Shown here: piece after piece, positions 35,386-43,557 of the stretch
Numbering within the stretch: position 1 is the stretch's first letter
How the letters are laid out: each line of letters starts with the position of its first letter
Source of the DNA: Anaerotruncus sp. G3(2012)
GTDB taxonomy: Bacteria > Bacillota > Clostridia > Oscillospirales > Ruminococcaceae
Assembly (NCBI RefSeq): GCF_000403395.2
Contig: NZ_KE159675.1
Coordinates: 55,714-102,340, forward strand
DNA length: 46,627 nucleotides
Reading direction: 5' to 3'
Program-made: the position numbers and the translations under genes
The notes under the pieces: model-generated
The model's database searches: none
Told to the model about the DNA's origin: nothing
Seen by the model: only the letters and a program-made list of their open reading frames with translations

Positions 35386-36183
35386 ATGGGTCTGTTTCGC
35401 GGCGATTTTTACTCCGACAGTCTGAAGATGACCACCGGCGTCCAAGTGATCTTTCCCGAGAATTCCAACGACGTGACCCCGGTGATCTCCGGCACGCCGC
35501 GGGTGCTCTATCTGCTCCACGGTCTCTCCGGAAGCTGTGTGGAGTGGACGCGGTTCTCCAAGATCGAGTATTACGCCAAGAAGTACAACTTTATCATCAT
35601 TATGCCCGAGGTCCAGCGCAGCTTCTATTGTGACAAGCCCGAGGGGGCAAAATACTTTACCTATGTCTCAGAGGAGCTGCCCGCCATCTGCGGCACTTGG
35701 TTCCGCCTGAACCAGAGCCGGGAGAACACCTTTGTCGCCGGAGACAGCATGGGGGGCTACGGAGCCGTGAAGGCGGCTCTCCGCTGCCCGGAACGCTTCG
35801 GCGGCGCGGCGGCTCTCTCCGGTGTACTGGATTACCCCGGATTTCTCCGGATGATCCTTCGTGGGGAGTGGCCGGACTTCCTTCCGGAGGAGGTTCGCGC
35901 CCTCCATCCCAGCGGTGTCTGCGGAGAGGAGGACGACGTGATCGCGCTGGTACGGGGGCAGGCAGGGAACTTGGACCGTCCCCGGCTGATCCAGCTCTGC
36001 GGCACCGAGGACTTCCTCTACGGGGCCAATCAGACCTTCCGTCAGGCGGCGGAGGCGGCGGGTTACGGCCACACCTATATCGAGGGCCCCGGCGACCACG
36101 AGTGGCCCTACTGGGACAAGGCGGTGCAACTGGCCTTTCAGTTCTTCTGCGGTCTGGACATGGCGACAACGCCCATTTACTGA
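35386..36183 (+). CDS. Esterase of the EstA/esterase D alpha-beta hydrolase family
   Basis: A 265-residue alpha/beta hydrolase. ATG 35386 with AAAGGGAGGA is preferred to the longer frame at 35257, which overlaps the regulator. VLYLLHGLSGSCVEWTRF holds the oxyanion region, FVAGDSMGGYGAVKAAL the catalytic serine (GDSMGG), LCGTEDFLYGAN the aspartate and GDHEWPYWDKAVQ the histidine. Family members (tributyrin esterase EstA, esterase D) cleave short acyl or feruloyl esters. Here it may free esterified sugars or conjugates. It lies in the operon between a regulator and frlB. Confidence 0.88.
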   Translation: MGLFRGDFYSDSLKMTTGVQVIFPENSNDVTPVISGTPRVLYLLHGLSGSCVEWTRFSKIEYYAKKYNFIIIMPEVQRSFYCDKPEGAKYFTYVSEELPAICGTWFRLNQSRENTFVAGDSMGGYGAVKAALRCPERFGGAAALSGVLDYPGFLRMILRGEWPDFLPEEVRALHPSGVCGEEDDVIALVRGQAGNLDRPRLIQLCGTEDFLYGANQTFRQAAEAAGYGHTYIEGPGDHEWPYWDKAVQLAFQFFCGLDMATTPIY

Positions 36184-36303
36184 GCAGAACAGAGGATTTC
36201 CGCAGGAGCGCACAGTGTGCCCCCCCTGCAGGAGCAGGGAAAATTTTTTAAGCTGATAAAAGAGCGTACCATTCCCAAAATTTTCAAAAAGGAGTGTTTT
36301 GTT

Positions 36304-37368
36304 ATGAGCTTTGAGGCAAAGGCGTGGAAGGAAACGGAGGGCCCCTTCCTGAAGGACTTCAACGAGAAAGAGGCTATTGACAGCGTCAACGGCGCTCTGG
36401 CTCTGCGTCCCCAGATTGAGAAGGTTATCGACCAGATCTGGGACAACGGCTTTGACGGCATCTACTTCATCGGCATCGGCGGCACCTACGCCTCCAGCAT
36501 GCAGGTAGAGGTCTACATGCGGGGCAGGTCCAAGCTGCCCGTGTTCGTGGAGAACGCCGCAGAGTTCCTCACCACCGGCAACAAGCGCTTCACCGACAAG
36601 AGCGTGGTAATCTACTCCTCTGTCTCCGGCAACACCAAGGAGATGGTGCAGCTGGTGGACCGGGTCCATGAGATCGGCGCCAAGGTCTTTGCTTTTATCG
36701 ACACGCCGGGTACCACCCTCACCGCCCCCGACAAGCAGGACTACCTGATCATGTATCCCAAGAATGAGCAGCTGAAGTTCTACATGGTGGCCAACTACCT
36801 GATGTACAAGAACGGGGAGTTTCCCCAGTACGAGGCGTACAACAAGGAGATGGAGGCCCATTTGGCGCAGGTGCTGGTGGATGTGGAGAAGGAGGCTGAC
36901 GCCTGGGCCTATGAGTATGCCAAAAACAAGGTGGCTTTCTTAGCCGATCATCCCGATCTGCCCCACTACTTCATCGGCTCCGGCAACCAGTACGGCGCCA
37001 CCTACTCCTATGCCATGTGCTACTGGGAGGAGCAGATGTGGATTCGCACCAAGTCCATCAGCTGCCAGGAGTTCTTCCACGGCATGCAGGAGATCATCGT
37101 GGCAGACACCCCGGTGACGCTGTTCATGGGCGAGGACGAGCAGCGCCCCTTGGCCGAGCGCGTGGCCAGGTTCCTGCCCAAGGTCTGCGCCAACTACACC
37201 GTCATCGACACCAAGGAACTGGAGCTGAAGGGCATCAGCGAGGAAAACCGTGGCTCCATCTCCCATCTGGTGATGCACGGCGTCAACAACCGGGTGGACG
37301 CCTACATGGAGCTCTTCCTCCGCCACCCCCTGTCCATCCGCCGCTACTACCGCCAGTTCGACTATTGA
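36304..37368 (+). CDS. frlB: Fructoselysine 6-phosphate deglycase (SIS domain)
   Basis: A 354-residue protein starting at ATG 36304 with AAAGGAGTG upstream. Two SIS folds are visible: IYFIGIGGTYASSMQVEVYM, VIYSSVSGNTKEMVQLVDRV and FAFIDTPGTTLTAPDKQDYL in the first, HYFIGSGNQYGATYSYAMCYWEE with ISCQEFFHGMQEII in the second. FrlB hydrolyses fructoselysine 6-phosphate to glucose 6-phosphate and lysine; the glutamate and histidine of QEFFHG are in the expected place. This gene anchors the identification of the locus. Relatives act on other Amadori products, so lysine specificity is not proved. Confidence 0.9.
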   Translation: MSFEAKAWKETEGPFLKDFNEKEAIDSVNGALALRPQIEKVIDQIWDNGFDGIYFIGIGGTYASSMQVEVYMRGRSKLPVFVENAAEFLTTGNKRFTDKSVVIYSSVSGNTKEMVQLVDRVHEIGAKVFAFIDTPGTTLTAPDKQDYLIMYPKNEQLKFYMVANYLMYKNGEFPQYEAYNKEMEAHLAQVLVDVEKEADAWAYEYAKNKVAFLADHPDLPHYFIGSGNQYGATYSYAMCYWEEQMWIRTKSISCQEFFHGMQEIIVADTPVTLFMGEDEQRPLAERVARFLPKVCANYTVIDTKELELKGISEENRGSISHLVMHGVNNRVDAYMELFLRHPLSIRRYYRQFDY

Positions 37369-37385
37369 TCCTCTCCCACCTCCGG

Positions 37386-37415
37386 CTGCCGCAGCGACAC
37401 AGATCGCTGCGGCAG
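37386..37415. terminator. Strong hairpin after frlB
   Basis: CTGCCGCAGCGA / TCGCTGCGGCAG, a 12-bp perfect stem with a 6-base loop, 17 bases after the frlB stop. No T-run follows, so it may slow rather than stop transcription or protect the 3' end. Confidence 0.5.
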
Positions 37416-37427
37416 CGGCGCGGTTTG

Positions 37428-37624
37428 AATGAGGAATTAGGAGTTAGGAATGAAGGTGTCCAGCGGAGCCGGACGATTTTATTGTGCTTACGGCGCAAGA
37501 GTTCTGGTGCTCCTATGACAGATAGGCACTTCTGTGCTCTGCACAAAAACTAAATCGCCGCCAAGGGCGGCTGCTCAGCTCCTGTCTCAAATAATTCCTA
37601 ACTCCTAATTCCTCATTCCTCATT
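37428..37624. repeat. AATGAGGAATTAGG-family element, best-preserved copy D
   Basis: About 197 bp with 24-bp perfect terminal inverted repeats that begin AATGAGGAATTAGGAGTTAG at the left; the same unit is read in reverse at the right, followed by an extra CCTCATT. GAAGGTGTCC...GCCGGACG and CGCCGCCAAGGGCGG form inner hairpins. It carries no gene and sits between frlB and the BtpA gene. Confidence 0.85.
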
Positions 37625-37646
37625 GAAAGAAAGGAGTTTTACTGCA

Positions 37647-38477
37647 ATGCTCTGGACCGAAGAAATGTTTAAGGTCAAAAAGCCCATTATCGCCATGCTC
37701 CACTTAGACCCCCTGCCCGGTGATCCGCGCTACCGCTACGGTGACTGTATGGAGACCGTGGCGGCCCACGCCCGGGAGGACCTGCGGGCGCTGCAGGAGG
37801 GCGGTGTGGACGGCGTTCTCTTCTCCAATGAGTTCAGTCTGCCCTATCAGCGGCACATGAGCTTCGTCACCCCCGCCGCCATGGCCCGTGTGATCGGGGA
37901 GCTGAAAAGCGAACTCGCCGTGCCCTACGGCGTGGACTGTATCTCCGACGGCGCAGCCACGCTGGAGCTGGCGGCGGCGGTGGATGCCAAGTTCGTCCGG
38001 GGTACCTTCTGCGGCGTCTATGTAGGGGACGGCGGACTCTATGACAACGACTTCTCCGCCCTCCTCCGCCGGAAGGCCGCCCTGCACCTCGACGAGCTTA
38101 AAATGCTCTACTTCATCAACCCCGAGTCCGACCGGAATCTGGACACCCGGCCGCTGGCGGACATTGCCAGCTCCACCATCTTCAAGGCCCATCCGGATGG
38201 CCTGTGCATCAGCGCCAGCGCCGCCGGTCAGGACGTGGATGAGGAACTGATGGCCGCGGTGAAGAAGAAGAACCCGGAGGTGGTGGTGCTCTGCAACACC
38301 GGCTGCCGGCCGGACACCATTGCGCATAAGCTCTCCGTCAGTGACGCCGCCGTGGTGGGCACCACCTTTAAGGAGGACGGCAAACTGGAGAATGAGAAGC
38401 TTCAGAACGTCCGGGTGAAGGCGGACCGGGTGAAGGCGTTTATGGAGGTCGTGTACAAAGTCAGAGCGGCGCTGTAA
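37647..38477 (+). CDS. BtpA-family TIM-barrel protein
   Basis: A 276-residue protein with AAAGGAG before the ATG. KKPIIAMLHLDPLPGDPRY is the characteristic BtpA/SgcQ opening. GVDGVLFSNEFSLPY, AVPYGVDCISDGAATLELA, DAKFVRGTFCGVYVGDGGLYD and VVLCNTGCRPDTIAHKLSVSDAAVVGTTFKEDG follow the family order, ending in a phosphate-binding-like loop. BtpA relatives such as SgcQ appear in sugar operons with uncertain roles; BtpA itself was linked to photosystem I, which cannot apply here. Linkage to a HAD phosphatase and FGGY kinase suggests a nucleoside- or sugar-phosphate substrate. Confidence 0.88.
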   Translation: MLWTEEMFKVKKPIIAMLHLDPLPGDPRYRYGDCMETVAAHAREDLRALQEGGVDGVLFSNEFSLPYQRHMSFVTPAAMARVIGELKSELAVPYGVDCISDGAATLELAAAVDAKFVRGTFCGVYVGDGGLYDNDFSALLRRKAALHLDELKMLYFINPESDRNLDTRPLADIASSTIFKAHPDGLCISASAAGQDVDEELMAAVKKKNPEVVVLCNTGCRPDTIAHKLSVSDAAVVGTTFKEDGKLENEKLQNVRVKADRVKAFMEVVYKVRAAL

Positions 38478-38496
38478 GCGCCCGAAAGGAGGCGCC

Positions 38497-39282
38497 ATGC
38501 TGCCCTATCTTTTGGCCTTGGATTTGGACTATACCGCCTGTGACCGGACGCGGCACCTGAGCCAGCGGACCCGACAGGCCCTTACCGCCGCCCGGGCCGC
38601 CGGGCACACCATCTGCTTTGCCACCGGCCGGCGGGACATCGACATGTACCCCTTCTGGGGGGAGAGCACCTATGCCGACTACCTGCTGCTCAACAACGGC
38701 GGCAAGCTGCTGCGCGCCGCGGACCGGAAAGTTCTCTTTAACCAGTGCATCGACCCCGCAGCCTCCAAGGTGCTGATCGAGCACTGTCTCGCCCACGGCT
38801 ACCAGCTCCATGTGGTCAGCGGGGAGCGCTGGGTCGTCAACCGCTGGAGTGAGGGGCTTACCGAGTACGTGGAGCACTTGGGCATCGCCCCGGTGCTCTA
38901 CACCAAGCTGGAGGAGACCCCTTGGGAGCAGGTGGAGGGGTTTATGGCCACCGAGGACCTTGGCCCTGTGTGCGCGGCGGTAGAGGCCCTTCGCCTGCCC
39001 ATGAACTGCACCCCCGCCGAGGACCAATGTGTGGACCTCATGGCCCTGGGAATCAGCAAGTGGGGCGGGCTAAAGCGCCTCTCGGAGCGGCTGGGAGTCC
39101 CCCGGGAGCGGATCATCGCCGCCGGGGATTACAACAACGACATTGAGATGATCCAGAACGCCGGTATCGGTGTGGCCGTGGCCAACGCCCTGCCGGAGGT
39201 GAAAGCCGCCGCTGACTATGTGACCCAGCGGGACAATGACCACGACGCGGTGGTTGAAATTGTGGAGAAATTTCTGCTGTAA
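38497..39282 (+). CDS. Cof-type HAD-IIB phosphatase
   Basis: A 261-residue HAD hydrolase starting 19 bases after the BtpA stop, with AAAGGAGG before its ATG. Motif I is ALDLDYTACDR (Asp-x-Asp at residues 9-11), motif II FATGRRDID, and motif IV GDYNNDIEMIQNAGIGVAVANA. The C2-type cap lies between. HAD-IIB enzymes dephosphorylate sugar phosphates in the cytoplasm. It is probably co-transcribed with the BtpA and FGGY genes. Confidence 0.9.
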   Translation: MLPYLLALDLDYTACDRTRHLSQRTRQALTAARAAGHTICFATGRRDIDMYPFWGESTYADYLLLNNGGKLLRAADRKVLFNQCIDPAASKVLIEHCLAHGYQLHVVSGERWVVNRWSEGLTEYVEHLGIAPVLYTKLEETPWEQVEGFMATEDLGPVCAAVEALRLPMNCTPAEDQCVDLMALGISKWGGLKRLSERLGVPRERIIAAGDYNNDIEMIQNAGIGVAVANALPEVKAAADYVTQRDNDHDAVVEIVEKFLL

Positions 39283-39357
39283 TAGAGCTCTTGGACTCCC
39301 CGTCAGGGCGTTTGAGAGCCGCGCAGATGGAACGATGACAAAAAGAGGAGAGACACC

Positions 39358-40908
39358 ATGGGAAACGCTTACTTTATGGGTATCGACACCGGTACCAACT
39401 CCAGCAAGGGCGTGCTGATGGACGAGAGCGGCAAGGTCGTCGCCCTCCACGCCACCACCCACGCCATGACCAACCCCAAGCCCAATCACTATGAGCACGA
39501 CGCGGAGAAGGACTGGTGGGGGGATTTTTGCACCATCAGCAAGGCCCTCATTGAGAAGTCCGGGGTGGACCCCAAGGACATCAAGGCTGTGGGCGCCAGC
39601 GCCCTGGGGGCGGACTGCCTGCCTGTGGACAAGGACTGCAACCCTCTGCGCAAGGCCATCCTCTACGGCATCGACGCCCGGGCCACCGACGAGATGGCCC
39701 AGCTCACGGAGATGTACGGCGAGGAGCAGATCTTGGCTTGGTATGGCCGGCCTCTCTGCTCCAGCGATGTGATGCCCAAAATTTTATGGATCAAAAATAA
39801 GGAGCCGGAGGTCTACGCCAAGGCCCACAAGTTCCTCACCGGCTCCAGCTATATCACCGCCAAGCTCACCGGGGAGTATGTAGTGGACCGCTTCTTGGGT
39901 CTCGCCAGCTTCAACCCCCTGTATGATCCCAAGACTTGGCAGCCGGTGCCCAAGTACTGCGAGCCCATCTGCCGCCCCGACCAGCTGGCCACGGTGAAGG
40001 AAGCGGCGGACATCGCCGGGACTGTCACCGCCAAGGCCGCCGCGGAGACCGGTCTTGCCGAGGGCACGCCGGTGATCACCGGCACCGACGACTCCGGGGC
40101 AGAGGCTATCAGCTCCGGCGTGGTAAAGCCGGGACAGATGATGCTGCAGCTTGGCTCCTCCGTGTACATGATCCTTGGCACAGAGACCTTGGTGGATGAC
40201 GAGCGTCTTTGGCGGGAGGAGTTCATTGTCCCCGGCCTCTGCGACATCTCCGCCGGCACCAACGCCGCCGGCAGCCTCACCAAGTGGTATCGGGACAACA
40301 TCTTCCCTGAGGCCCTGGCCTTGGAGCAGGAGGGCGGTCCCGATGCCTACCAGACCATGATGGAGGGCGTGGAGGCCGTCCCCGCCGGCAGCGAGGGGCT
40401 TGTTACCCTGCCCTACTTCGCCGGGGAGCGGACGCCGGTGAACGATCCCAAGGCCCGGGGCGTGGTTTTTGGCCTGACCCTATCCCACACCCGTGCCCAC
40501 CTGTACCGCAGCGCCCTGGAGTCTGTGGGCTACTCCATCGCCCAGCAGATCGCCCTGATGGAGAGCCACCCGGAGGTACATCTGGATCGGATTATCGCCG
40601 TAGGCGGCGGCACCCAAAACCCGGTATGGATGCAGATTATTGCCGACATTTTAGGCAAACCAGTGGACACCCCGCTGGAAACGGTGGGGGCCTGCTTCGG
40701 TGACGCCATGATGGCGGCGCTGGCGGTAAAGCATCCGGGATTTGAGAGCTATGCCAGTTTGACCAGCTTTATTAAGCCTGGCCGGACCTATGAGCCGGAT
40801 ATGGAGAAGCATAAGGTATATGAGACCTATCAGAAGGTTTACCGTGCTTTGTATGAGAGTACCAAGTCTCTGGCCCATACGCTTAGTGACGCGGCGGTAA
40901 AAGAATAG
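39358..40908 (+). CDS. FGGY-family carbohydrate kinase
   Basis: A 516-residue kinase. FMGIDTGTNSSKGVLMDESG is the phosphate-1 loop, VGASALGADCLPVD the substrate region, ITGTDDSGAEAISSGVVKPGQMML carries the catalytic aspartate, and IAVGGGTQNPVWMQIIADILG is the adenosine-binding motif. It is nearest to xylulokinase-like members by eye. The last gene of the plus-strand run, it is followed by a hairpin shared with the convergent HEAT gene. The substrate may be the polyol or ketose left after conjugate cleavage. Confidence 0.9.
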   Translation: MGNAYFMGIDTGTNSSKGVLMDESGKVVALHATTHAMTNPKPNHYEHDAEKDWWGDFCTISKALIEKSGVDPKDIKAVGASALGADCLPVDKDCNPLRKAILYGIDARATDEMAQLTEMYGEEQILAWYGRPLCSSDVMPKILWIKNKEPEVYAKAHKFLTGSSYITAKLTGEYVVDRFLGLASFNPLYDPKTWQPVPKYCEPICRPDQLATVKEAADIAGTVTAKAAAETGLAEGTPVITGTDDSGAEAISSGVVKPGQMMLQLGSSVYMILGTETLVDDERLWREEFIVPGLCDISAGTNAAGSLTKWYRDNIFPEALALEQEGGPDAYQTMMEGVEAVPAGSEGLVTLPYFAGERTPVNDPKARGVVFGLTLSHTRAHLYRSALESVGYSIAQQIALMESHPEVHLDRIIAVGGGTQNPVWMQIIADILGKPVDTPLETVGACFGDAMMAALAVKHPGFESYASLTSFIKPGRTYEPDMEKHKVYETYQKVYRALYESTKSLAHTLSDAAVKE

Positions 40909-40938
40909 TGCCGCGTCTGCCGATGTGTGCAAAACCAA

Positions 40939-40972
40939 AGCAGGAGCCAGTCCTTTTGGACTGGCTCCTGCT
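40939..40972. terminator. Hairpin between convergent genes
   Basis: AGCAGGAGCCAGTCC / GGACTGGCTCCTGCT, a 15-bp perfect stem with a TTTT loop between the FGGY kinase and the HEAT gene. A short T-rich tail lies on the minus side. Confidence 0.8.
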
Positions 40973-40986
40973 GTATTGTGCGCTTG

Positions 40987-41664
40987 TCAGCGGGAGGGTT
41001 CCCACGGGTCCGGTTCTCCGGCGGCACGGGCGCGGATGCGCTCGATGGCAATTTCTGCGCTGAGCTTTACATCCCGACTGCGGCTGCGGAGGCGCGGCTC
41101 TATCAGCGGGATATCCTCCGGTGTGCCGATCCTCCCTAACGAGGCCTGGGCGTAGATGATCTCCTGCCGGTACGTCTTCTCATCCTCTTGGCGGAGATAC
41201 CAGCGCAGGGCCTCCCGGCTCTCCTCCGCAGAGCAGGCCCCCAGGGCCCGGATGGCGCTGTAGCGGACAGTCCACTGCTCGTGGCGGACGCACTGAAGGA
41301 TGGGGGCAATGTCCATCTCCGCCGGGATGGGCAGGTCACGGAGGAGGTCCAACAGGGGATAGAGGGCATACTTGTTCTTCTCCATCGTGAGGCGGCCGAT
41401 CAAATAGGCACAGCCCTCCTCGGTGAAGTGGTTTTTCAAAATTTTCCCGTAGACAAAATAGGCGTCACAGCGGATCTGCCGCTCCTTGGGCTTCGGGTGG
41501 GTGGCGATGATCGCCTCCAAGAGGGGGAGGAGGGATAGGTCATCGAGGGTTTCCGCCTCCCGGCAGGCCTTCCAGCTCACACTGTCCCGGCTGTCCGCCG
41601 TCTGCTCCACAGTCCCCATTCGGGCAATCAGGTCCTGCAAATAGTCAGTGGTGCTGTCGGTCAT
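40987..41664 (-). CDS. HEAT-repeat protein of unknown function
   Basis: A 225-residue all-helical protein built of HEAT/PBS-lyase-like repeats: KYALYPLLDLLRDLPIPAEM, then ILQCVRHEQWTVRYSAIRALGAC, ALRWYLRQEDEKTYRQEIIYAQASLGRIG and PLIEPRLRSRSRDVKLSAEIAIERI. Such repeats bind proteins or other macromolecules; no catalytic motif is seen. Its ATG lies 2 bases after the DUF362 stop, so the two are translated together. Confidence 0.78.
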   Translation of the reverse strand: MTDSTTDYLQDLIARMGTVEQTADSRDSVSWKACREAETLDDLSLLPLLEAIIATHPKPKERQIRCDAYFVYGKILKNHFTEEGCAYLIGRLTMEKNKYALYPLLDLLRDLPIPAEMDIAPILQCVRHEQWTVRYSAIRALGACSAEESREALRWYLRQEDEKTYRQEIIYAQASLGRIGTPEDIPLIEPRLRSRSRDVKLSAEIAIERIRARAAGEPDPWEPSR

Positions 41665-41665
41665 C

Positions 41666-42784
41666 CTATTTTACCTCGATCAGGGTGTACGCCTGCTGGC
41701 CAATGCCGATCTTCTCGGCGTGCTCCACGCAGCTTTTCCAGTTGGTCTCCGGGTGCTGGGCGCCGAAGTGGTCCTCATGGCAGTGGCCCTCCCCCTGCGC
41801 CTCGTAGAGGGCGCTGCCGATGTACACGGGCATGGCGTTCACCGCATCGGCGCAGGCCACGTCGATGGCCACCGGGTCGAAGGAGGCAAACATGCCAACA
41901 TTCGGCACCATGGGCACATCGTTCTCCCCGTGGCAGTCACAGTAGGGGGAGACATCCATCACCAAGTTGATGTGGAAGCCGGGCCGGCCATGGACCACCG
42001 CCTTGGCGTACTCGGCGATCTTACAGTTGAGAATGTCGTTGGCCTCGTCCTCGGCAGGCTGGATGGCGTCCACGGGGCACAGTCCGATACAACGGCCGCA
42101 GCCCACGCACTTGGCGTGGTCGATGGAGATCTTCCCGTCGGTCATGGCGGGGGCATCGTGGGCACAGATCCGCTGGCAGGCGCCGCAGCCGATGCAGAGG
42201 TCCCGATTGGTAAAGGGCTTGCCGGCGCTGTGCATCTCCATCTTTCCCGCCCGGGAGCCGCAGCCCATGCCTAAGTTCTTCAGCGCACCACCGAAGCCTG
42301 TGCACTCGTGGCCCTTGAAGTGGTTCAGGGAGATGACAATGTCCGCGTCCATCACGGCCCGGCCGATCTTGGCCTCCTTCACATACGCGCCGCCCTCCAC
42401 CGGGACGTAGGCCTCGTCGGTGCCCTTGAGGCCGTCGGCAATGAGCAGGTGGCAGCCGGTGGTGGTGGGGGAGTAGCCGTTGACATAGGCGCTCTCCAAG
42501 TGGTCCAAGGCGTTCTTCCGGCCCCCCACATAGAGGGTGTTGCAGTCGGTGAGGAAGGGCTTGCCGCCTCGGGCGCGGATGAAATCCGCCACCACCTTGG
42601 CGTAGTTGGGCCGCAGGTAGGACAGGTTCCCCGGCTCACCGAAATGGATCTTGATGGCCACGTACTTGTTGGTGAAGTCGATCTTGCCCATGCCGGCCCT
42701 GTCCAAAAGGCGCTCCAGCTTATTCAGCAGACTGTCGCCAGGGCGGGCCCGGAGGGTGGTGTAGTAGACATTGGAGGGTGTCAT
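41666..42784 (-). CDS. DUF362 protein with two [4Fe-4S] ferredoxin motifs
   Basis: A 372-residue protein. YVAIKIHFGEPGNLSYLRPNY is the DUF362 opening, with ISLNHFKGHECTGFGGALKNLGMGC in the middle. Two ferredoxin motifs follow: CIGCGACQRICAHDAP and CVGCGRCIGLCPVDAI. The C-terminal half resumes DUF362 (MDVSPYCDCHGENDVPMVPNVGMFASFDPVAIDVACADAV). Electron-transfer partners of this family are unknown. AAAGGAAC precedes the ATG and a promoter lies at 42821-42849. Confidence 0.92.
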   Translation of the reverse strand: MTPSNVYYTTLRARPGDSLLNKLERLLDRAGMGKIDFTNKYVAIKIHFGEPGNLSYLRPNYAKVVADFIRARGGKPFLTDCNTLYVGGRKNALDHLESAYVNGYSPTTTGCHLLIADGLKGTDEAYVPVEGGAYVKEAKIGRAVMDADIVISLNHFKGHECTGFGGALKNLGMGCGSRAGKMEMHSAGKPFTNRDLCIGCGACQRICAHDAPAMTDGKISIDHAKCVGCGRCIGLCPVDAIQPAEDEANDILNCKIAEYAKAVVHGRPGFHINLVMDVSPYCDCHGENDVPMVPNVGMFASFDPVAIDVACADAVNAMPVYIGSALYEAQGEGHCHEDHFGAQHPETNWKSCVEHAEKIGIGQQAYTLIEVK

Positions 42785-42820
42785 AGGATTTGGGTTCCTT
42801 TCTTTTAAACTGATGGAAAC

Positions 42821-42849
42821 AGGATATCATAGATTGCCGGGAACTGCAA
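42821..42849 (-). promoter_or_regulatory. Promoter for the DUF362-HEAT operon
   Basis: On the minus strand TTGCAG (42849-42844), 17-base spacer, TATCCT (42826-42821), about 37 bases before the ATG. Confidence 0.5.
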
Positions 42850-42879
42850 TATATGACTTTGATAGGGATATCCTCTGAG

Positions 42880-42915
42880 AAAAAAGAGCCCCGCCGCTAT
42901 AAACGGCGGGGCCTC
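42880..42915 (-). terminator. Minus-strand terminator upstream of the DUF362 gene
   Basis: GCCCCGCCG / CGGCGGGGC with a 7-base loop, followed by six T on the minus strand. It shields the DUF362 promoter from transcription entering from the right. Confidence 0.82.
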
Positions 42916-42941
42916 TATTGATCTTAGCGTATTACCGAAAT

Positions 42942-43190
42942 TGTCGTAGGGCAATGTGATTTATTCTGTAAGGGGCAAAGTCGTTTATCCACCCCGGCCC
43001 TTGGGCCGGATGCCCCTACTCCATGGTGATATAGTGCAAAATATTCCGAAAATCCTTGTGTTAGGCAGGGAAAGGATAGTCCGGAGGACAAAAATAAGAC
43101 CCCGCGTCGTCAGACGCAAGGTCTTATTTTTCTATGGCGTAGGCTAAGTGTTATTGCCCTGCACAGGATAAATCACATTGCCCTACGACA
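42942..43190. repeat. Copy 3 of the 249-bp TGTCGTAGGGC inverted-repeat element
   Basis: 249 bp, one base different from copy 2 (the base after TGTCGTAGGGCA). The terminal inverted repeats match at 27 of 28. The flanks differ: GAAAT on the left, TAGTA on the right. It has the same orientation as copy 2 and carries the bidirectional hairpin at 43090-43131. It marks the change from GC-rich to AT-rich sequence. Confidence 0.92.
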
Positions 43191-43557
43191 TAGTATCCTT
43201 GACCTTGCTTCCCTATTATAGCTGACATTGCTCTACATTGCAAGCCTAAATCGTCTCGATAAGGCAATTCGTGCATTGCAATTTTTTTAGTGTTCATCAA
43301 TGTCTGTCGTCCTGTTACGGAGGAACCCATCAGTCAAGCTGGGTGATGGCCATGTCCTGCTGCTGGAGTAGGTGGTAACCCTGCATTCTTTGAAAATGTC
43401 ATCAAACGTGTGGCGAATGGGACTTTACGAAGTGCCGAGGGGCGATATATGCTAAGGTAGGCAAAATAGAGATAAATAGTTTAAAGTACGATTTTTGATC
43501 ACAAAAATAGAAGGAAGTCGTCAGAAACCAGGGAATTTCCTGGATGCGCAAACACGC
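43191..43557. other. AT-rich gap with an XRE-gene relic
   Basis: No convincing gene in 367 bases. At about 43240-43265 the minus strand reads CLIETI-stop and resembles the end of the XRE gene at 46211 (CLVETI-stop), so a second regulator may once have stood here. The rest shows no motif I recognise. Confidence 0.5.
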